Source: Rosellinia necatrix (taxonomy: Eukaryota; Ascomycota; Sordariomycetes; Xylariales; Xylariaceae). From it: 64,000 bases of DNA. The notes below the pieces were generated by a model, which saw only the letters and a list, made by a program, of their open reading frames with translations, was not told the origin of the DNA and ran no database searches. The stretch's first letter is position 1. Each line of letters begins with the position of its first letter. Below, one piece after another: positions 60,892 through 64,000 of the stretch. Where the stretch lies: positions 4,067,001 to 4,131,000 of the forward strand of contig JAGYVD010000004.1 in NCBI GenBank assembly GCA_021209875.1, read 5' to 3'. A program made the translations under genes and the position numbers.

Positions 60892-61879
60892 GCAGCTGGG
60901 GCTACATAATTTCCCCTCACGGTTCATGTTCTCATCCCCCAATGTACTGTGAACCGCACGGGAGATTTCCCATCCTGAGCCAACGACACTCTGTACAATA
61001 TGTATGATGGAGAGGATGACGGTTACATGATGTGTCGCATATCCTCCTGGGAAGGGATCACGATGCTTCATCATTGCTTTGCGGGAGGAATTGCTGTTGC
61101 TTGGTGATTTGTCACACATGTGTATCTGGGAGCTGGGGATCAGGTGTTTTCTTTTACAGGATGTGGTGTAACGAACCTGGTATGATTCGCCATGAGCTGC
61201 GATCATGATCACATCCCCCGTCCCCAAACGCATTAGTAGGTGTTGGTTGTTATTTTATCTTCCCTCTATTCGGTCCGCGCCAGAGCGCGGGACTTTTGAG
61301 GACCGAAGAAAGACCGAGGAGATGCAATTTAGATATTTGCTCCTTTCCCCCCCCCGGACTCTTTGGTCCATTGGGCCCTCAGGGAAGATATACGGCGTTT
61401 ATGAATGAACAGATGGATGTCTAGATGCCTGTCTGACCTCGGCAATCTAGGATTGCGATATCTATGTTTGTTCCTAACACGAGGAGGCATTTATCCTCGT
61501 TAATAGTCAAATAAAACCTGATATATATACCTATCAAATATATGCTAACCTGTAATACGCGAAGTAGTGACGGCCCAACATCATTAATTCAATTTTTGCT
61601 CTTTCATTTGCACTACGAACTATGACACGCACCGTTAAGGCCAATTAGTGAATCATATTTTAGAAGTTCTCGATAGCTAGGGATAGCGCATACTCCCTAA
61701 GTGTTCTCATTTACACTACTGTACACCCCTCCCCTACTACTTGTGATTAACATACATACAAAATCGAGATGTGAACTATAACCTAGGCGCTTTACCCCTC
61801 CATATGCCTTGGCACTCAAATTATGTATGGAGGTATAAACTTGAAAAGGACTGTAGTTATATTAAACAAGCAATAAGTT
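60892..61879. other. Intergenic between kinase and fasciclin gene
   Basis: A 988-base stretch with no gene. A TATAAA at 61834-61839 lies only 41 bases before the fasciclin ATG. This is close for a fungal TATA box if the annotated start is right. Confidence 0.45.
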
Positions 61880-62842
61880 ATGGAAAGAAATAAAATAATC
61901 AATGTCACGATGAAATGGACGGCCTTGGCAACTGAGCTGATGATCGAGGCCCTACATTCCCTATTCGAAACTCCGGACACCAAGGAGTTCGCCGGACTAC
62001 TAGAACAGCATGACGACCTCATTGGGACACTCGACAACAGCACTAATTATACGATAATAGCGCCTTTTAACGATGCTGTATTGGCCCTATCACGAATCAT
62101 AGACGAGTCAGGGCAGTTTTTTCGACGCGAAGATTCTGGAACCCCGCCTAAGGTTGCACTACTCTTCATCGAACGAGGAGATAACTTCCCAGACCTAGCA
62201 TTACGACAAGCAACGCTGAGAGCCAGCCTAAGGGGTCCGCAATATGTCAACATTAGGCCCGGCGAGCCAGTCAAGATTGTCTCCGAGCCTGACCCTTCTG
62301 ACCGTAAACGCATTGCGCTGACGTCGGGCCTTGGAAACACGACCTCCGTCCTCCTAGAGAACATCACATATCCCCAAGGCAACATCCAGCTTGCCGATAG
62401 GTACAACCGCACCGACGCCACCCCTGTTCGGGCGAAACATAAATCTGACGTTTGGTTATTTAGTTTCTTGACTCTTCCCAAACCCCTGAACTCGACTCTT
62501 CAAGAGACCAACGGGACGCGCTTCCGCGATGCCCTCATGGACGCATCGCTGCTTAACATCATCTCAGACACTCCGAGGATTACTGCGTTTGTCCCGGTGG
62601 ATTCCGCTTTCAAGGGCGTACAAACAAATGCCTCGGTTCTACAGCAACACATTTTGGAAGATGTTCTCGGCTATACCCCTGAATTGTCGGATGGCAACCA
62701 TTATACCACGAAAGCTGGGAGTGCTGTTTCGATCTTCTTCAAGAGTGGTGTCTATTACGTTAATAACGCGAAGATCGTCCATCCCAATGTCATTACGAAG
62801 AACGGGGTGATTCACTACATCGATACGGTTCGTAACCCCTAA
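61880..62842 (+). CDS. Fasciclin (FAS1) domain protein
   Basis: A single exon of 320 residues. Two FAS1-like units are visible. The first has NYTIIAPFNDAVLALS, and its centre is interrupted by a longer loop. The second has RITAFVPVDSAFKG, VLQQHILEDVLGY and the closing NGVIHYIDTV. These are the H1 and H2 boxes of fasciclin domains. Several NxS/T sites (NSTNYT, NITY, NRT, NST, NGT, NAS) suggest an extracellular glycoprotein. However, the N-terminus MERNKIINVTMKWTALATEL lacks a clear signal peptide, and no GPI-type C-terminal hydrophobic tail follows. Either an upstream exon is missed or secretion has been lost. In fungi such proteins are mostly cell-surface adhesins or vacuolar (Fsc1-like) proteins. 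The role here is unknown. Confidence 0.78.
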   Translation: MERNKIINVTMKWTALATELMIEALHSLFETPDTKEFAGLLEQHDDLIGTLDNSTNYTIIAPFNDAVLALSRIIDESGQFFRREDSGTPPKVALLFIERGDNFPDLALRQATLRASLRGPQYVNIRPGEPVKIVSEPDPSDRKRIALTSGLGNTTSVLLENITYPQGNIQLADRYNRTDATPVRAKHKSDVWLFSFLTLPKPLNSTLQETNGTRFRDALMDASLLNIISDTPRITAFVPVDSAFKGVQTNASVLQQHILEDVLGYTPELSDGNHYTTKAGSAVSIFFKSGVYYVNNAKIVHPNVITKNGVIHYIDTVRNP

Positions 62843-64000
62843 CTCGTTAGGGTGCCATGAAGAAATGGCCCCTCTCTCCCCCACCAGTACCCCTATTGTC
62901 TCCTTCTCCCTCCCACGATCAAAAGAACGACGAAAGTCAGGAGTGAGACTAATTCCGGATTGTCTATTAGTTTATTGTCCCGTCTCTCGTTACCAGCGAT
63001 ACCGCGCCGCAAGCCTCGGAGCCTGGGTCGAGCGCTACCAGAATCCACCAGTCTCTCGCGTTGATGCTACCTCTCTTAGTCGCCATCCGCTTGTCGTATT
63101 GATTGATACCAAGGTTCACTGGGTAATTATTAGAGGACTCCATAAACTCAGGAAATAGGGACGGGGGTAGTATGACAGTAATGTCTGGATATAGAGGTCT
63201 TTATTTGGTGGACTGAGGAGGGCACTTGGTCGACATGTTTTATCTGCGTTTGCTCTCGTGATTTCACCTTCCCATGGCAGCGTACAGGGGCGTCAAACTG
63301 ATGGACATGGGTGGAATTACCGAATTGATGGAATGAGTGAATATAATGTCGTGATCCTAGTGCAATATATTATCTAAGCCATGTCTTCATATCAATCAGC
63401 CCTTTCCTCAATCACCCGCACTGCTCATACTGTGTTTTGCACTTGAACTGTCGTTTTGGTCAGGATGAAATCAAAGGCTCACTGCGGGCTATACAGGCTG
63501 CCATGTTTTAGATTCCGATACAGGGAGCACTAGTCCAAGGACCGCCGGTCTGAACGCCCCCGAGGGAACTAAGTAGCTTTCAACGAGTTCAATACACTCG
63601 AGAGCGTACTTCAGGTGTATGCTTAAGTATATTTAGAACTAAAAGGATTAAGTTCTTTCGTCGATGGACTTCTTAAGTTACCAGCTCATGTACTCGTTCA
63701 ACAGCATTCTATACTCGTGCTTCCGCTGCGCTTCTCCAACGGTAATCTGACAACGTGGGGTGGAGGCCATTGGAGGGATTCGTAGGCGCTGGGATGGACA
63801 TCCGTATGCGTCTTAGTTCTTACCAGCTCTATGACACAACATCCATAGCCAAGATCTTGATAAAGTCATGATATCCCCTCGTGTATCGGCCCATAGGCTC
63901 TTTCATGTCCACGAACCACAAAGAGGACGAAGAGGGCGACGCCCAACGTAGAAGCATGTCAAGAACACGACTCTCTAGGTATCTTCTCACGTATATCTAT
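62843..64000. other. Intergenic, right window end
   Basis: No gene can be supported. The 97-codon frame at 62865-63158 follows directly after the FAS1 stop but has no family features. Nothing partial is recognisable at the right edge. Confidence 0.45.

Overview
The window is nuclear DNA of a filamentous ascomycete, most likely a member of the Pezizomycotina of Sordariomycete type. Genes are interrupted by short introns, mostly 46-190 nt, with GTRNGY donors, CTRAY branch points and YAG acceptors. They encode recognisable fungal proteins: HIS3, LOC1, PGA2, an m-AAA protease, CYK3, a Zn2Cys6 factor and a homeodomain factor. There is no sign of bacterial, viral or organellar DNA. Exon boundaries given here were joined by hand from splice motifs and reading phase, and each joined model adds up to a whole number of codons.

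Left part (1-12.3 kb). A LAT-type amino-acid permease is cut by the window edge (minus strand). Two head-to-head housekeeping pairs are present: PGA2 (minus) with the MHF1/CENP-S histone-fold protein (plus), and HIS3 (minus) with LOC1 (plus). A four-helix MARVEL-like membrane protein lies between the pairs. A Ser/Thr-rich protein with one transmembrane segment, whose N-terminus is uncertain, follows at 10.5-12.3 kb.

Middle part (12.3-37.5 kb). All four genes are intact: a six-exon Zn2Cys6 transcription factor (15.8-19.0 kb), the mitochondrial m-AAA protease subunit Yta10/Afg3 (20.2-22.9 kb), a Bor1-type borate/anion transporter (24.9-27.4 kb) and a four-exon homeodomain transcription factor (35.2-37.4 kb, minus). 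The transporter carries a large low-complexity insert. Nearly 8 kb between the last two genes holds no gene I can defend.

Right part (37.4-64 kb). An 11.3 kb gene-poor stretch ends at a sugar transporter of the MFS (48.8-50.9 kb, minus) that carries two independent lesions and is probably a pseudogene. Beyond it lie CYK3 (52.3-56.3 kb, minus) and a GCK-III/Ste20-type kinase (58.7-60.9 kb, plus). These two are arranged head-to-head, and both families work in septation and polarity in fungi. A secreted-type fasciclin (FAS1) protein without an obvious signal peptide closes the gene list.

Intergenic DNA contains clusters of a TACCTAGGTA-like palindrome and several microsatellites. I found no tRNA, rRNA, CRISPR array, intact transposon or secondary-metabolite cluster. 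I found no clearly new biological system. The most informative oddities are the decaying transporter, the apparently complete Cys-His-Asp triad in CYK3, the presequence-like minisatellite upstream of the m-AAA start, and the septation gene pair.
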